Positions 38,041 to 46,371 of a stretch of 64,000 nt of DNA are shown one piece after another (the stretch's first letter is position 1; every line of letters starts with the position of its first letter). Made by a program: the position numbers and the translations under genes. Source of the DNA: Fidelibacterota bacterium. Its GTDB lineage: Bacteria > Fidelibacterota > UBA8477 > JABMPR01. The DNA lies in assembly GCA_016845065.1 (NCBI GenBank), contig JAERTG010000095.1, positions 17,744 to 81,743 of the forward strand, read 5' to 3'. The notes under the pieces were generated by a model, which did no database searches, was not told the DNA's origin, and was given only the letters and a program-made list of their open reading frames with translations.

Positions 38041-40244
38041 TTTGGTCACCCAAAAGAGTATCTCAGTTTATTCTACTTTGTGTGTTTTTAGCCGGAGGTC
38101 TTAATTCCTGTTTTCTCACTGATTTACATCTAAGAGAGTATTTACGTCCAGTTCGTAAGTTTTTAAATAAGGAACGGACCTATTGGACAGACAAGATTGA
38201 ATACAAGGGCGAAGCAGGTACCGAAATTGTGTACTACAAAAATGGAAGACCAGCACTTGAAAGGTTTTTTAATGAGAGTGGGCTTCTGACAGGTATCAAC
38301 TATTTAGGTAGAAATGGACTTCCATTACGTACTGATTCTCTGGTTTATGCTGAAGATGAATTGATCGGGGGGTATTACTATTCGGAGCCCGGACATAAAC
38401 TCCAGCTACGATTCCTAAGTTATAAACAGCAGGGTCAGCTAAGTCAACGTTCCTGGTATGGTACAATGGATGAATTACTGAGCCGTGAATTCTTCCTCTT
38501 CGATCGACATGGCCATCGCCGGATGCGGATGATATTTGATGGCAATGACTCACTTCTGTACACAGAGTCTTTTAGGCGGGGGTCCGATGAATTAGAATTA
38601 CAGAATACCTACTCCGTGTTAGGGCACCTTGTCAATCAGACAATTTATGAAGCGGGCAAACCACCCTATAGGTATGATTTTGATCTAAGCGGTACGGTTA
38701 CACGAATTTCTGAACTTTATCCTGGTGGCAACCCAGTCTGGTCAAGCGACCTACACTACAATTCCAAGGGAGTAATTGAACGTAGTAACTTTAGTGTAGA
38801 TGGAAGATACTTGTTTACCCATTTGGGTGATATTGAGCTCTTCCAGCAAAAACATCGATCCTGGAAACATCCTGCCTCCCCCAATCAGATACAGCACATA
38901 TTCAAATTCAACCACCAGAGTCCCTTTGTTGAGGAGATTGCAGACGATGCTTCTAACTACAGGATAATTGAATACAGCTTGCCTCGCAGTGGCGCAGTTT
39001 TTAAGCGATCTCTGGTTGATAGTGATAATAGACTAATCCAGGACAGCATATACTCGAGCCAGGAGGGGTTCCACCCCATATCTGTAAGAATGTTTGACGA
39101 TGAGGGTTTTATTATTGACGAAACAATTTCCGATATGTCTGGTAAACCAAAGTGGCTTCATAAATGGTTTAGGGATGATAAACAGCGAGTAATCAGGGAA
39201 GAAATTTCAGCCCTACCGGACACCTTCACTGCAGCAGTAAGCCGGTTCTATGATAGTTTTAGTTCACCAGCCTTCTCAGAACGATTTACATCCCCTGACT
39301 CCTTTGATGGTACCTGGGTGTTCTATCATGGGGGTGGTATCAACAAGACACTATTCTATGATAATCAGTTTGATTTAAGTGAATCCTGGCTCCTGCGACC
39401 AGGTGGCGACACGACACGTCATTCCACCTTTGAAACTATCGATTATATCAGGGTAGAATCTAAGTTTGGACTCCAGGATACCCTTTTATCCCAACTTAGA
39501 TTTACAGAGGATGGTTTATTAAACTGGGAATTGTTTTTTGACGCTGAAAAGCGTCTCCAGAAGGAAATACATCGAAAAAAAGATGGATCGATTTACCGTG
39601 ATGTCGCATATGATCATGCGAATCAGAACATCACCAGCACAACATATGCCCCTGTTGATGTGGCAGTTTCCGAACCCGGACAAGCCAGAGGTGACCTGAC
39701 TTCTCGTATGGTTTCAAAGCTGAATGAACAAGGCAAGAATATTCAGGTTATATCATATAATTCCAGTGGTGAGACTGACTGGGAGAAGCGCAATGCCTAT
39801 AGAGGCGGGAAGCTTTTAAAATCGGCTCAACTGGACCCTCAAGGAAAACCCGTGTTCATCTCCAGCTACACTCATAACGATAAGGGTCAGGTACTTACCG
39901 AAACGGCACTTGATAAAAATGGGGACCTGGTTCACACAATTGAAAACCAGTACAATGAGGATCACCAGGTTATGTGGAGAACATTCTCATCCACATTGTC
40001 AGGAGTATCACGAGCAAATAGACTCTATTATGATGAAATGGGGCGCTTGCAACGAGATGAGATTATCGAGGAAAAAAGGTTTATTGAGGCCGTAGAATAT
40101 GAATATTTTCTAGAATTTCTATTGAGAATGGCGACACATTATACCCCTGAAGGAGAAATCATCCGTAAGGAAGTAGAGAATTATTTTGGTGATGGTGTTT
40201 TTGCTGATAGCATCAGTGAAGGCAATAAAGGAAATGAAAAATGA
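38037..40244 (+). CDS. YD-repeat-like (MORN/RHS-like) lipoprotein, unknown function
   Basis: A 735-residue lipoprotein. The TTG start lies eight bases after AGG and overlaps the stop of the small membrane peptide. The signal peptide ends at lipobox LNSC (cysteine about 25). The rest is a long series of beta hairpins of 20-25 residues with the pattern YyxxGxlxxxxxydxxG, for example EIVYYKNGRPALERFF near 63-78, DRHGHRRMRMIFDGND near 158-173, and HNDKGQVLTETALDKNGDLV near 620-640. These resemble YD/RHS or MORN_2 repeats and should form a long beta sheet or shell. There is no toxin domain, DPxGxxR-type RHS core or protease motif, so it is not a standard RHS effector. It is coupled to the downstream beta-lactamase-like gene (ATGA). 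Confidence 0.7.
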   Translation: MIWSPKRVSQFILLCVFLAGGLNSCFLTDLHLREYLRPVRKFLNKERTYWTDKIEYKGEAGTEIVYYKNGRPALERFFNESGLLTGINYLGRNGLPLRTDSLVYAEDELIGGYYYSEPGHKLQLRFLSYKQQGQLSQRSWYGTMDELLSREFFLFDRHGHRRMRMIFDGNDSLLYTESFRRGSDELELQNTYSVLGHLVNQTIYEAGKPPYRYDFDLSGTVTRISELYPGGNPVWSSDLHYNSKGVIERSNFSVDGRYLFTHLGDIELFQQKHRSWKHPASPNQIQHIFKFNHQSPFVEEIADDASNYRIIEYSLPRSGAVFKRSLVDSDNRLIQDSIYSSQEGFHPISVRMFDDEGFIIDETISDMSGKPKWLHKWFRDDKQRVIREEISALPDTFTAAVSRFYDSFSSPAFSERFTSPDSFDGTWVFYHGGGINKTLFYDNQFDLSESWLLRPGGDTTRHSTFETIDYIRVESKFGLQDTLLSQLRFTEDGLLNWELFFDAEKRLQKEIHRKKDGSIYRDVAYDHANQNITSTTYAPVDVAVSEPGQARGDLTSRMVSKLNEQGKNIQVISYNSSGETDWEKRNAYRGGKLLKSAQLDPQGKPVFISSYTHNDKGQVLTETALDKNGDLVHTIENQYNEDHQVMWRTFSSTLSGVSRANRLYYDEMGRLQRDEIIEEKRFIEAVEYEYFLEFLLRMATHYTPEGEIIRKEVENYFGDGVFADSISEGNKGNEK

Positions 40245-41152
40245 AAAATGTCAGGCTCTATTTAATTCACATGGTATTTGTTCTGCTGCTTGTCTCATGC
40301 GCAGGAATACAAAAATCTGATGAGGAAGTAACCCCGCACGAAGTTGGGATTGCCTACATGAATCTAGAGACCGGAGAAATACTCGCCTATAATGCACACG
40401 AGCTTTTCCATGCGGCCAGTACGATGAAAACCCCTGTCATGTTTCAGTTATTTAAAATGAGAGACAAAGGTATCATCGATTTGGAAAGTGAAATACCTGT
40501 TAAGAATCAATTCACGAGTATTGTAGATGCCTCTCTTTTCAGTCTGCCGATTACATCAGAAGAAGATGAAATTCTGTACCCCCATCTGGATAAAAATCTC
40601 AGTTTTTACGAAATCATGGAAAAGATGATCACTCACAGCAGTAATCTGGCTACAAATATTTTAATTGAATACACGGGTGCGGATTCAATTGGTGCTACCC
40701 TACGAGAGATCAAAGCAGATGGTGTTTTGGTCATGCGGGGTGTTGAAGATCTCAAAGCATACAATCTGGGGCTAAATAATGTCACATCTGCCTATGGAAT
40801 GATGAAGGTCATGGAAGCGGTCTACAGATCAGATCTGGTTGCAGATTCATCTCGACAGGAAATGCAGGAAATTCTCAAGCGTCAGCACTACAATACGATG
40901 ATTCCAGCGGGGCTACCTGAAAATATCGATGTGGCTCATAAAACTGGATCTATCACGCGCATAGCACATGATGCTGCTCTGGTTTTTCCACCTGATTCAC
41001 CTGCCTATGTTCTGGTTGTTCTTACTCGGGGTTGGGATGATCACGCCTCAGCACAAAAAGTGGGAGCTCGAATAAGCTCCAAGGTATATGATTATCATCG
41101 CGGATTATTAAAACGAACTGACATCGCCATTCCTGATCTGCTGAAGGACTAG
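40241..41152 (+). CDS. Class A beta-lactamase-like serine hydrolase, lipoprotein
   Basis: A 303-residue lipoprotein (signal ending LLLVSC, cysteine about 20) of the penicillin-recognising fold. It has SxxK in AASTMKTP (serine about 60), SxN in THSSNLATN (about 130-135), a probable general-base glutamate in RGVEDLKAYN (about 168), and KTG in HKTGSI (about 230). All motifs are spaced as in class A beta-lactamases. Whether it degrades beta-lactams or is a D,D-peptidase/esterase cannot be read. Related proteins of this type in Bacteroidota are mostly of unknown substrate. It is the last of four coupled genes starting at the phosphodiesterase. Confidence 0.85.
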   Translation: MKNVRLYLIHMVFVLLLVSCAGIQKSDEEVTPHEVGIAYMNLETGEILAYNAHELFHAASTMKTPVMFQLFKMRDKGIIDLESEIPVKNQFTSIVDASLFSLPITSEEDEILYPHLDKNLSFYEIMEKMITHSSNLATNILIEYTGADSIGATLREIKADGVLVMRGVEDLKAYNLGLNNVTSAYGMMKVMEAVYRSDLVADSSRQEMQEILKRQHYNTMIPAGLPENIDVAHKTGSITRIAHDAALVFPPDSPAYVLVVLTRGWDDHASAQKVGARISSKVYDYHRGLLKRTDIAIPDLLKD

Positions 41153-41250
41153 CAAGCCCATATTGTTCCAGAGTTCATCATTGGAATACCTGAAGAAGAA
41201 CCGCGAAATACACGCTGGCAACAAGGGGTGCAAAATGTTATGATACGCCC

Positions 41251-42039
41251 ATGATAAATCTCCACGCCCTTGCCACTGATGCAGCCAAACAAGCAGGCAA
41301 GATTCTCAAAAAATATTACAAAAACGCTTACGAGATTCACGACAAGGGCTACCACAACCCTGTTACAACAGCCGATCATGAGGCAGATGCCTTTCTTAAG
41401 AAATTTCTTCTGGAGGCTACTCCTGATTTTGGATGGTTGTCTGAGGAGACAGTAGATTCACCCCAGCGTCTTGAGAAGGAATTTGTCTGGATTGTGGATC
41501 CTCTTGATGGCACCAAGGAATTTATAGAAGGTGTGCCTCACTTTGTGACATCAATTGGTCTGGTTCAAAATGGAATTCCCATACTGGGCGTACTCTACAA
41601 TCCCGTGACTGAAGAGCTCATCAGAACAGACGAGGTGGGTAATGTCTGGTATCAAGATCAGCCAGCAAAGATATGTCAGGAAAAAGCATTAAAAGACGTA
41701 GGTTGTCTAAACAGTAGATCTGAAACCAGACGTGGGTTATGGAAAAGCTGGGCCAACGAATTTAAAGAGTTAATCCCTATAGGGAGCGTCGCTTATAAGC
41801 TTGGTCTCGTTGCAGGGGGGCAACAGGATTTCTTTGTTACCTTGCGACCCAAAAACGAGTGGGATGTGTGTGCAGGACATGCACTTCTACTAGCTTTAGG
41901 TGGGGAGTTGAAGACAACCACAGGAGATGAAATAACATATAATCAACCAGATACCATCATCAAGCCAGGAATGACGGGTGGGAATAAACATCTGGTAGAA
42001 GCATTCATTAGTAGATTTACTGCGCGGAAAGGGAAATAA
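41251..42039 (+). CDS. cysQ: 3'(2'),5'-bisphosphate nucleotidase, CysQ-type inositol monophosphatase family
   Basis: A 262-residue Mg-dependent phosphatase. The metal site is complete: a glutamate in LSEETVDS (about 66-67), WIVDPLDGTKEFIEG (about 81-95) and WDVCAGHAL (about 205-213), plus TTADHEAD near 38-45. DPLDGTKEFI is the wording typical of CysQ, which removes the 3'-phosphate of PAP/PAPS, whereas inositol monophosphatases usually have DPIDGT. Because inositol lipid genes occur 6 kb away, an inositol-phosphate phosphatase role should be kept as an alternative. It ends one base before thyX. Confidence 0.75.
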   Translation: MINLHALATDAAKQAGKILKKYYKNAYEIHDKGYHNPVTTADHEADAFLKKFLLEATPDFGWLSEETVDSPQRLEKEFVWIVDPLDGTKEFIEGVPHFVTSIGLVQNGIPILGVLYNPVTEELIRTDEVGNVWYQDQPAKICQEKALKDVGCLNSRSETRRGLWKSWANEFKELIPIGSVAYKLGLVAGGQQDFFVTLRPKNEWDVCAGHALLLALGGELKTTTGDEITYNQPDTIIKPGMTGGNKHLVEAFISRFTARKGK

Positions 42040-42040
42040 A

Positions 42041-42742
42041 ATGAGTAATGATTCAAATCAATTCGAAGCATTTGATGTTCTGGGAGATGGGATCAGTTTT
42101 GTACGTCTCATCAACACCATGGGATCTGATGTAGAAATTGTTAATGGAGCGAGAGTATCATTTGGAAAACGTCGGGAAGAGTTGGATGAGAAGGATAAAG
42201 TTCTTATTCAATATTTAGCTGATGAGAGACATACCTCCCCTTTTGAACACGTTGCCTTTACCTTTCATATAAAATGCCCGCTATTTGTGACCAGACAGTG
42301 GCATCGTCACCGCACCTGGTCATATAATGAGATCAGTCGTCGTTACACATCCATGAATCTTGAATTTTATGTCCCCAAGGCATATCGTCAACAGGCTGAA
42401 ACAAATCGTCAGGCCAGTACAGATGATCTGCTAGCCCAAACAAAAGATGGCAAGAATATTCACGATCTGGTGGCAAAGCATACTTCTGGTGCCTTTGAGT
42501 TTTATGAGCATTTGATCAAACAGGGCGTCGCACGTGAACAAGCCAGAATGGTTTTGCCACAAAATATGTATACCGAGATGTATGCTACTGTCAATCTCCA
42601 CAATTTGATTCATTTTGTTGAACTGCGGATTCATGCTGGAGCTCAGTGGGAAATTCAGCAATATGCGCTCAAACTTCTGGACCTCGCTGAAGAAGCAGCT
42701 CCCTATGCAATTAAAGCCATCCGCAAAGCACGCAACTGGTAG
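42041..42742 (+). CDS. thyX: FAD-dependent thymidylate synthase
   Basis: Makes dTMP from dUMP using methylene-tetrahydrofolate and FAD/NADPH. The 233-residue protein has the ThyX motif RHRTWSYNEISRRYT (about 87-101), the FAD-binding HTSPFEHVAFTFHIKCPLFV just before it, and the C-terminal REQARMVLPQNMYTEMY (about 166-182) with the arginine that positions dUMP. GGAAAGGGAAATAA precedes the ATG. No thyA is in the window. A small membrane protein gene follows after 9 bases. Confidence 0.95.
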   Translation: MSNDSNQFEAFDVLGDGISFVRLINTMGSDVEIVNGARVSFGKRREELDEKDKVLIQYLADERHTSPFEHVAFTFHIKCPLFVTRQWHRHRTWSYNEISRRYTSMNLEFYVPKAYRQQAETNRQASTDDLLAQTKDGKNIHDLVAKHTSGAFEFYEHLIKQGVAREQARMVLPQNMYTEMYATVNLHNLIHFVELRIHAGAQWEIQQYALKLLDLAEEAAPYAIKAIRKARNW

Positions 42743-42751
42743 GAGTATATT

Positions 42752-42895
42752 ATGGAAACCATTGGTTTTATTTTTGGGTTAACAGGATTCGCTTTTGCAA
42801 TGATTGCCAATTCCCGACTCAATAAATTGGAAGATAAACTTAAAGAGCTGAACGTCCTGGATAAGGATTTTAAGTCAGGTGAAAGAATTTCTTAA
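42752..42895 (+). CDS. Small membrane protein with C-terminal coiled-coil, 47 residues
   Basis: An ATG with AGGAG six bases upstream (42741-42745, overlapping the thyX stop) opens a 47-residue frame. A single membrane helix (IGFIFGLTGFAFAMIA, residues 3-18) is followed by a charged heptad-like segment (SRLNKLEDKLKELNVLDKD). The excellent ribosome binding site and typical composition make it a real gene. Similar short proteins are common in this position in marine bacteria, but I cannot name a family. Confidence 0.7.
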   Translation: METIGFIFGLTGFAFAMIANSRLNKLEDKLKELNVLDKDFKSGERIS

Positions 42896-42933
42896 GAACA
42901 ATTACTCAGAATAATGAACGGAGAAAATTAAAA

Positions 42934-44178
42934 ATGGCAAAAGCGAATGCCGTATACGCACAATCAGGTGGGGTAACCAGTGTCATAAACGGGTCCGCCT
43001 ATGGTGTAATTAAGGCGGCTCAGGAATCGGGAATCATTGACAACATCTACGGCGGTCTTTATGGAATCAATGGTGTTCTCGAAGAGAATCTGGTTGATAT
43101 CAGCCAGGAGAATCCCGCCGATATCGATCGTCTACCCTTTACCCCATCCGCAGCTTTTGGCTCATGCCGTAAGAAGTTGCCATCTCTGGAGAAAAATCGT
43201 GCGGATTTCGAGAAAATTATTGAAGTCTTCAAGGCTCATGATGTCCGATACTTCTTTTATAATGGCGGCAATGACTCTATGGACACTGCTCACAAGATTT
43301 CTCAACTTTCCCATGATATGGGTTATGATGTGACCTGTATTGGGGTACCTAAAACTGTAGATAATGATCTACCTGTCACAGATAACAGTCCTGGTTTCGG
43401 TTCTGTTGCCAAATATAATGCTGTATCTCTGCGAGAAGCTTCCTTTGATGTAGCTTCCATGCACCATGACAGTACCAAGGCATTCGTTGCAGAGACCATG
43501 GGACGTCACGCTGGCTGGATTGCTGCTTCAACAGCAATGGCTGGTAACAATGAAAATGAAGGTCCTCATATCATTCTTCTTCCAGAAATCGCATTTCGGG
43601 AAGAAGCATTCCTCGCAGAGGTTGAACGTATTCGTGCAAAAGTGGGTTATTGTGTAATTGCGGTTTCAGAGGGACTTCAGAATGAAGCAGGAAAGTTTGT
43701 CGCCGATGCTGGAACTGTGGATATGTTTGGTCATACTCAATTGGGTGGAGCGGGTGATTATATTTCCAACCTCATCAAGAATAAATTGGATATTAAAGTG
43801 CACAATGCCTTGCCAGATTACTTCCAACGCTCGGGTCGCCATATCGCATCCAAAACTGATGTTGAACAGGCTATAGCAGTGGGAAAAGAAGCTGTACGGC
43901 TGGCGGCAGAAGGTCTCAACGGGCAGATGGTAACCATTGTGAGGGATTCGGAGACACCATACTCCTGGTCTGTTGGACACACTGATATCGTCAACATAGC
44001 CAACAAGGAAAAAGTGCTCCCCGCCGAGTATATCCGCGAGGATGGCTTTCATGTTACTGAGGCATTCCGGACATATTGTAGACCTCTGATAGAAGGAGAG
44101 TTGTGGCCCGATTATTCAGGTGGGATCCCTGTCTACAGCCAACTCGTACGGAATCTCGTACCAAAAAAATTAGGGTAA
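42934..44178 (+). CDS. pfp: Pyrophosphate-dependent 6-phosphofructokinase
   Basis: Reversibly phosphorylates fructose-6-phosphate using PPi. The 414-residue protein has the family core: QSGGVTSVINGS near residues 10-21, NGGNDSMDTA near 110-119 and VPKTVDNDLPVTD near 137-149 with the catalytic aspartate. It also has MGRHAGWIAA near 189-198. At the donor site the ATP-type GGDGS is replaced by GGNDS, and PKTVDND with lysine is the PPi-type signature, so PPi is the likely donor. Family length fits the about 400-residue PPi subgroup. ATG chosen; GGAG precedes it by 12 bases, a weak site. Confidence 0.88.
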   Translation: MAKANAVYAQSGGVTSVINGSAYGVIKAAQESGIIDNIYGGLYGINGVLEENLVDISQENPADIDRLPFTPSAAFGSCRKKLPSLEKNRADFEKIIEVFKAHDVRYFFYNGGNDSMDTAHKISQLSHDMGYDVTCIGVPKTVDNDLPVTDNSPGFGSVAKYNAVSLREASFDVASMHHDSTKAFVAETMGRHAGWIAASTAMAGNNENEGPHIILLPEIAFREEAFLAEVERIRAKVGYCVIAVSEGLQNEAGKFVADAGTVDMFGHTQLGGAGDYISNLIKNKLDIKVHNALPDYFQRSGRHIASKTDVEQAIAVGKEAVRLAAEGLNGQMVTIVRDSETPYSWSVGHTDIVNIANKEKVLPAEYIREDGFHVTEAFRTYCRPLIEGELWPDYSGGIPVYSQLVRNLVPKKLG

Positions 44179-44249
44179 TTTGCCCTACTAAAAGCGTTTG
44201 GAGGAACATTTCCAACCGTATATATTGACCCGCTTTTTAAAGTATGCAT

Positions 44250-44326
44250 GGTGGGCGTAGCTCAGTTGGTAGAGCGCGCGGTTGTGGTCCGCGTGGTCGT
44301 CGGTTCAAGCCCGACCGTTCACCCCA
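44250..44326 (+). tRNA. tRNA-His (GTG anticodon), CCA encoded
   Basis: A full cloverleaf. The acceptor stem GTGGGCG (44251-44257) pairs with CGTTCAC (44316-44322). The extra G-1 at 44250 faces C73 at 44323, the hallmark of tRNA-His, followed by an encoded CCA (44324-44326). The anticodon loop TTGTGGT at 44282-44288 has anticodon GTG at 44284-44286, closed by CGCGG/CCGCG. Confidence 0.96.
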
Positions 44327-44328
44327 TG

Positions 44329-44385
44329 AAAGCTAGAAAAAAATATTTGTGTTTTTATTAATCATAAATATTTTTTTCTAGCTTT
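44329..44385. repeat. Perfect 20-bp inverted repeat between two tRNA genes
   Basis: The left arm 44329-44348 (AAAGCTAG, seven A, TATTT) is the exact reverse complement of the right arm 44366-44385, with a 17-base loop. The right arm contains a run of seven T. It could terminate tRNA-His transcription, form a processing stem in a tRNA-His/tRNA-Glu transcript, or be a small element. It starts three bases after the tRNA-His CCA and ends seven bases before tRNA-Glu. Confidence 0.85.
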
Positions 44386-44392
44386 GACATTT

Positions 44393-44464
44393 GGTCCCTT
44401 CGTCTAGTGGTTAGGACTCGAGATTTTCATTCTCGCAACAGGAGTTCAATTCTCCTAGGGATCA
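44393..44464 (+). tRNA. tRNA-Glu (TTC anticodon)
   Basis: The acceptor stem GGTCCCT (44393-44399) pairs with AGGGATC (44457-44463), with one G-T pair, and the discriminator is A44464. The anticodon loop TTTTCAT (44424-44430) has TTC at 44426-44428, closed by CGAGA/TCTCG. The T arm is GGAG-TTCAATT-CTCC. No CCA is encoded, unlike the neighbouring tRNA-His. Confidence 0.95.
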
Positions 44465-44465
44465 C

Positions 44466-44497
44466 AAAAAACCCGATCGAAAGATCGGGTTTTTTTG
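44466..44497. terminator. Terminator after tRNA-Glu
   Basis: The stem AAAAAACCCGATC pairs with GATCGGGTTTTTT around a GAAA loop (44479-44482), followed by further T. The A-rich left arm lets it act in both directions, so it may also stop the leftward lipoprotein transcript ending at 44527. Confidence 0.92.
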
Positions 44498-44526
44498 TTT
44501 CTAATCAATTAATGTTTACCTGATTG

Positions 44527-46152
44527 TCAACTCTCCAAAGCTTTATTTGCGGCAACCCATTTATCCAAAGCAGTGGCATATGCTATCATGACTGATTCTA
44601 CTTTGAATGCCTTCAACAGTTCTTCATAGGTTGTGTCTTTGGAAATAGTAATCTTTTCAGAGACATACGTAGCTGTCGCAGGTGGGATACCCATTGGCAT
44701 AACCACGGGACCGTTATACGATCTATAGGAAATCCCGACAGTCACATCAAAAATAAAATCATCATAAGCTCCATCTTCTGGTTCCTGACGATTTGCAGTG
44801 ATGTTGACTTCTGCCAGCGCATCGGCCCCGGAGGTTTGCATCATATCAAAGTACCAGGAGTCTGTACCGCCGACTCGGACTTTAATATTTTTCCAGGAGC
44901 TAAAATCAGCCAGATCTCTTGCTTTGACCACGAATGTATTTACATCTGACTTAGGCTTTAGATCTGCCATTCTTTGATAAGGTGGTGTATTTACAAAAGC
45001 ATCACGTGGTGTCTCTTCCGCTCCAAATCCAACCGTCATTGCCGCCATGATTCCATCAGCCATGAAATCAGCCATTTGAGTGAGTACTGGTACACCAAAA
45101 TCTCTACCCCAGCTTTTTGTTGTGGTGATCACATAGTTACCCTGGGTTTCTTTTTTCTCCCAGGATCCACCTGTAACACCTTTGAATACAAAAGAGCTTA
45201 ATCCAACATGCTCAATTTTATCTATATCTGCCACTGCACCAACCATGGGATTGTATTTGTAAAGTGTTTCGGCAATGTTCACTGTTACATCACCTTCAGT
45301 AACATTGATTGCAGGAATAGCAGGTCCATCCCGTTTGGCAGGTGTGCCAGAAACATTTACTTCGATAGCATCAATATCAGTGTAACTAACAATGGCATCT
45401 CCATTGAAAAGGTATCGTATTTCATCCTTTTGACGCTCTAATTGGAGAATGTTTGCTCCAAGCTTGAACTTGGTAGCCGGCTGGAGACTTTCAGCAAGCA
45501 TCTCTGGCGTGATGACAGCATGACCAACATCATTAAATATCCCAATGGGCAGTACATTCTCTAAGCCAATCTGTGTTACCATCATAGACAGTTTTACAAC
45601 TTTACTCGTATCAGCTCCAGGTGTCCACTCCACCTCAAAGCCCTTTGACAGATCAATCTCTGAATCGGGTGCGGGTGATGTGAGCGTGATCTTATCGCCA
45701 ATATAGGTCTCAGTAAAATTAACAGCCTCCTCTGCAGATCCTTTCACCATGAAAGAAATCTCACTACCACTGACAAGATCAAGGGGCAGCATATAGACAC
45801 CACTACCGAAGTAGGTCATTTCATCACCATTCGCCGTGACACTTCCGTCCACCTGAAGTAGCTTCATCCCTCTTGAGAAAAGAATCGTAGCATTGCTTGG
45901 GTTTTCAGGAGCGGAGATACCAGCTTTGGCCATATACTCAGCTTCCAGCGCTGTATACGGCCTTGCTCTATTTACATTATTGAGTTTGATAAATGGGGTA
46001 ACATCCGAAACTGTTGTTGTCGTGCCTTCCATGGCTTTTGCAACAGCTCCTCCAACTGCTAATAGTGCTTTTCCACTATATTGTTCAACCGTAGCACAAC
46101 CCATAAAAAGGGTTAAACATAATAGTACACTAACGATAAATTTTAATCGCAT
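44527..46152 (-). CDS. Large lipoprotein, unknown function
   Basis: A 541-residue lipoprotein with signal peptide and lipobox LFMGC (cysteine about 19). After an alanine/glycine/threonine-rich linker (VGGAVAKAMEGTTTTVS, about 33-49), the mature part is beta-rich and acidic. One stretch (about 170-205, ITLTSPAPDSEIDLSKGFEV) looks like an Ig-like domain beginning. No catalytic motif or repeat is seen. It lies behind the LIM-DA1 gene with a gap of about 220 bases, so it may have its own promoter. The fold resembles other surface lipoproteins of Bacteroidota-like bacteria only in a general way. Confidence 0.6.
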   Translation of the reverse strand: MRLKFIVSVLLCLTLFMGCATVEQYSGKALLAVGGAVAKAMEGTTTTVSDVTPFIKLNNVNRARPYTALEAEYMAKAGISAPENPSNATILFSRGMKLLQVDGSVTANGDEMTYFGSGVYMLPLDLVSGSEISFMVKGSAEEAVNFTETYIGDKITLTSPAPDSEIDLSKGFEVEWTPGADTSKVVKLSMMVTQIGLENVLPIGIFNDVGHAVITPEMLAESLQPATKFKLGANILQLERQKDEIRYLFNGDAIVSYTDIDAIEVNVSGTPAKRDGPAIPAINVTEGDVTVNIAETLYKYNPMVGAVADIDKIEHVGLSSFVFKGVTGGSWEKKETQGNYVITTTKSWGRDFGVPVLTQMADFMADGIMAAMTVGFGAEETPRDAFVNTPPYQRMADLKPKSDVNTFVVKARDLADFSSWKNIKVRVGGTDSWYFDMMQTSGADALAEVNITANRQEPEDGAYDDFIFDVTVGISYRSYNGPVVMPMGIPPATATYVSEKITISKDTTYEELLKAFKVESVMIAYATALDKWVAANKALES

Positions 46153-46371
46153 CTCGCCTCCCAGTTAGAAATTTTGCATAGAAGTTCAGTGGACTGAAAA
46201 CACTCATCCACCCCCACTCATCTCTACTATAAGTGATGGAATAAATTATTATTGTATTTGCTGATAGCAATATTAAACAGCACCAATACTATCATCTATA
46301 AAGTGCAATAGGGTGGGCAGCCTGGCCAAGTGAATTAGTTTATTAGGAGCGGCAGGTAGTTTAACTCACAG

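Noticed and set aside
38037..40244. RHS-type polymorphic toxin
   Set aside because: The repeats are only YD/MORN-like. The RHS core motif, a toxin domain and an immunity gene are all missing.
44250..44464. Possible integration site at the tRNA pair
   Set aside because: Both tRNA genes are intact and no integrase, partial tRNA copy or foreign-looking genes flank them.
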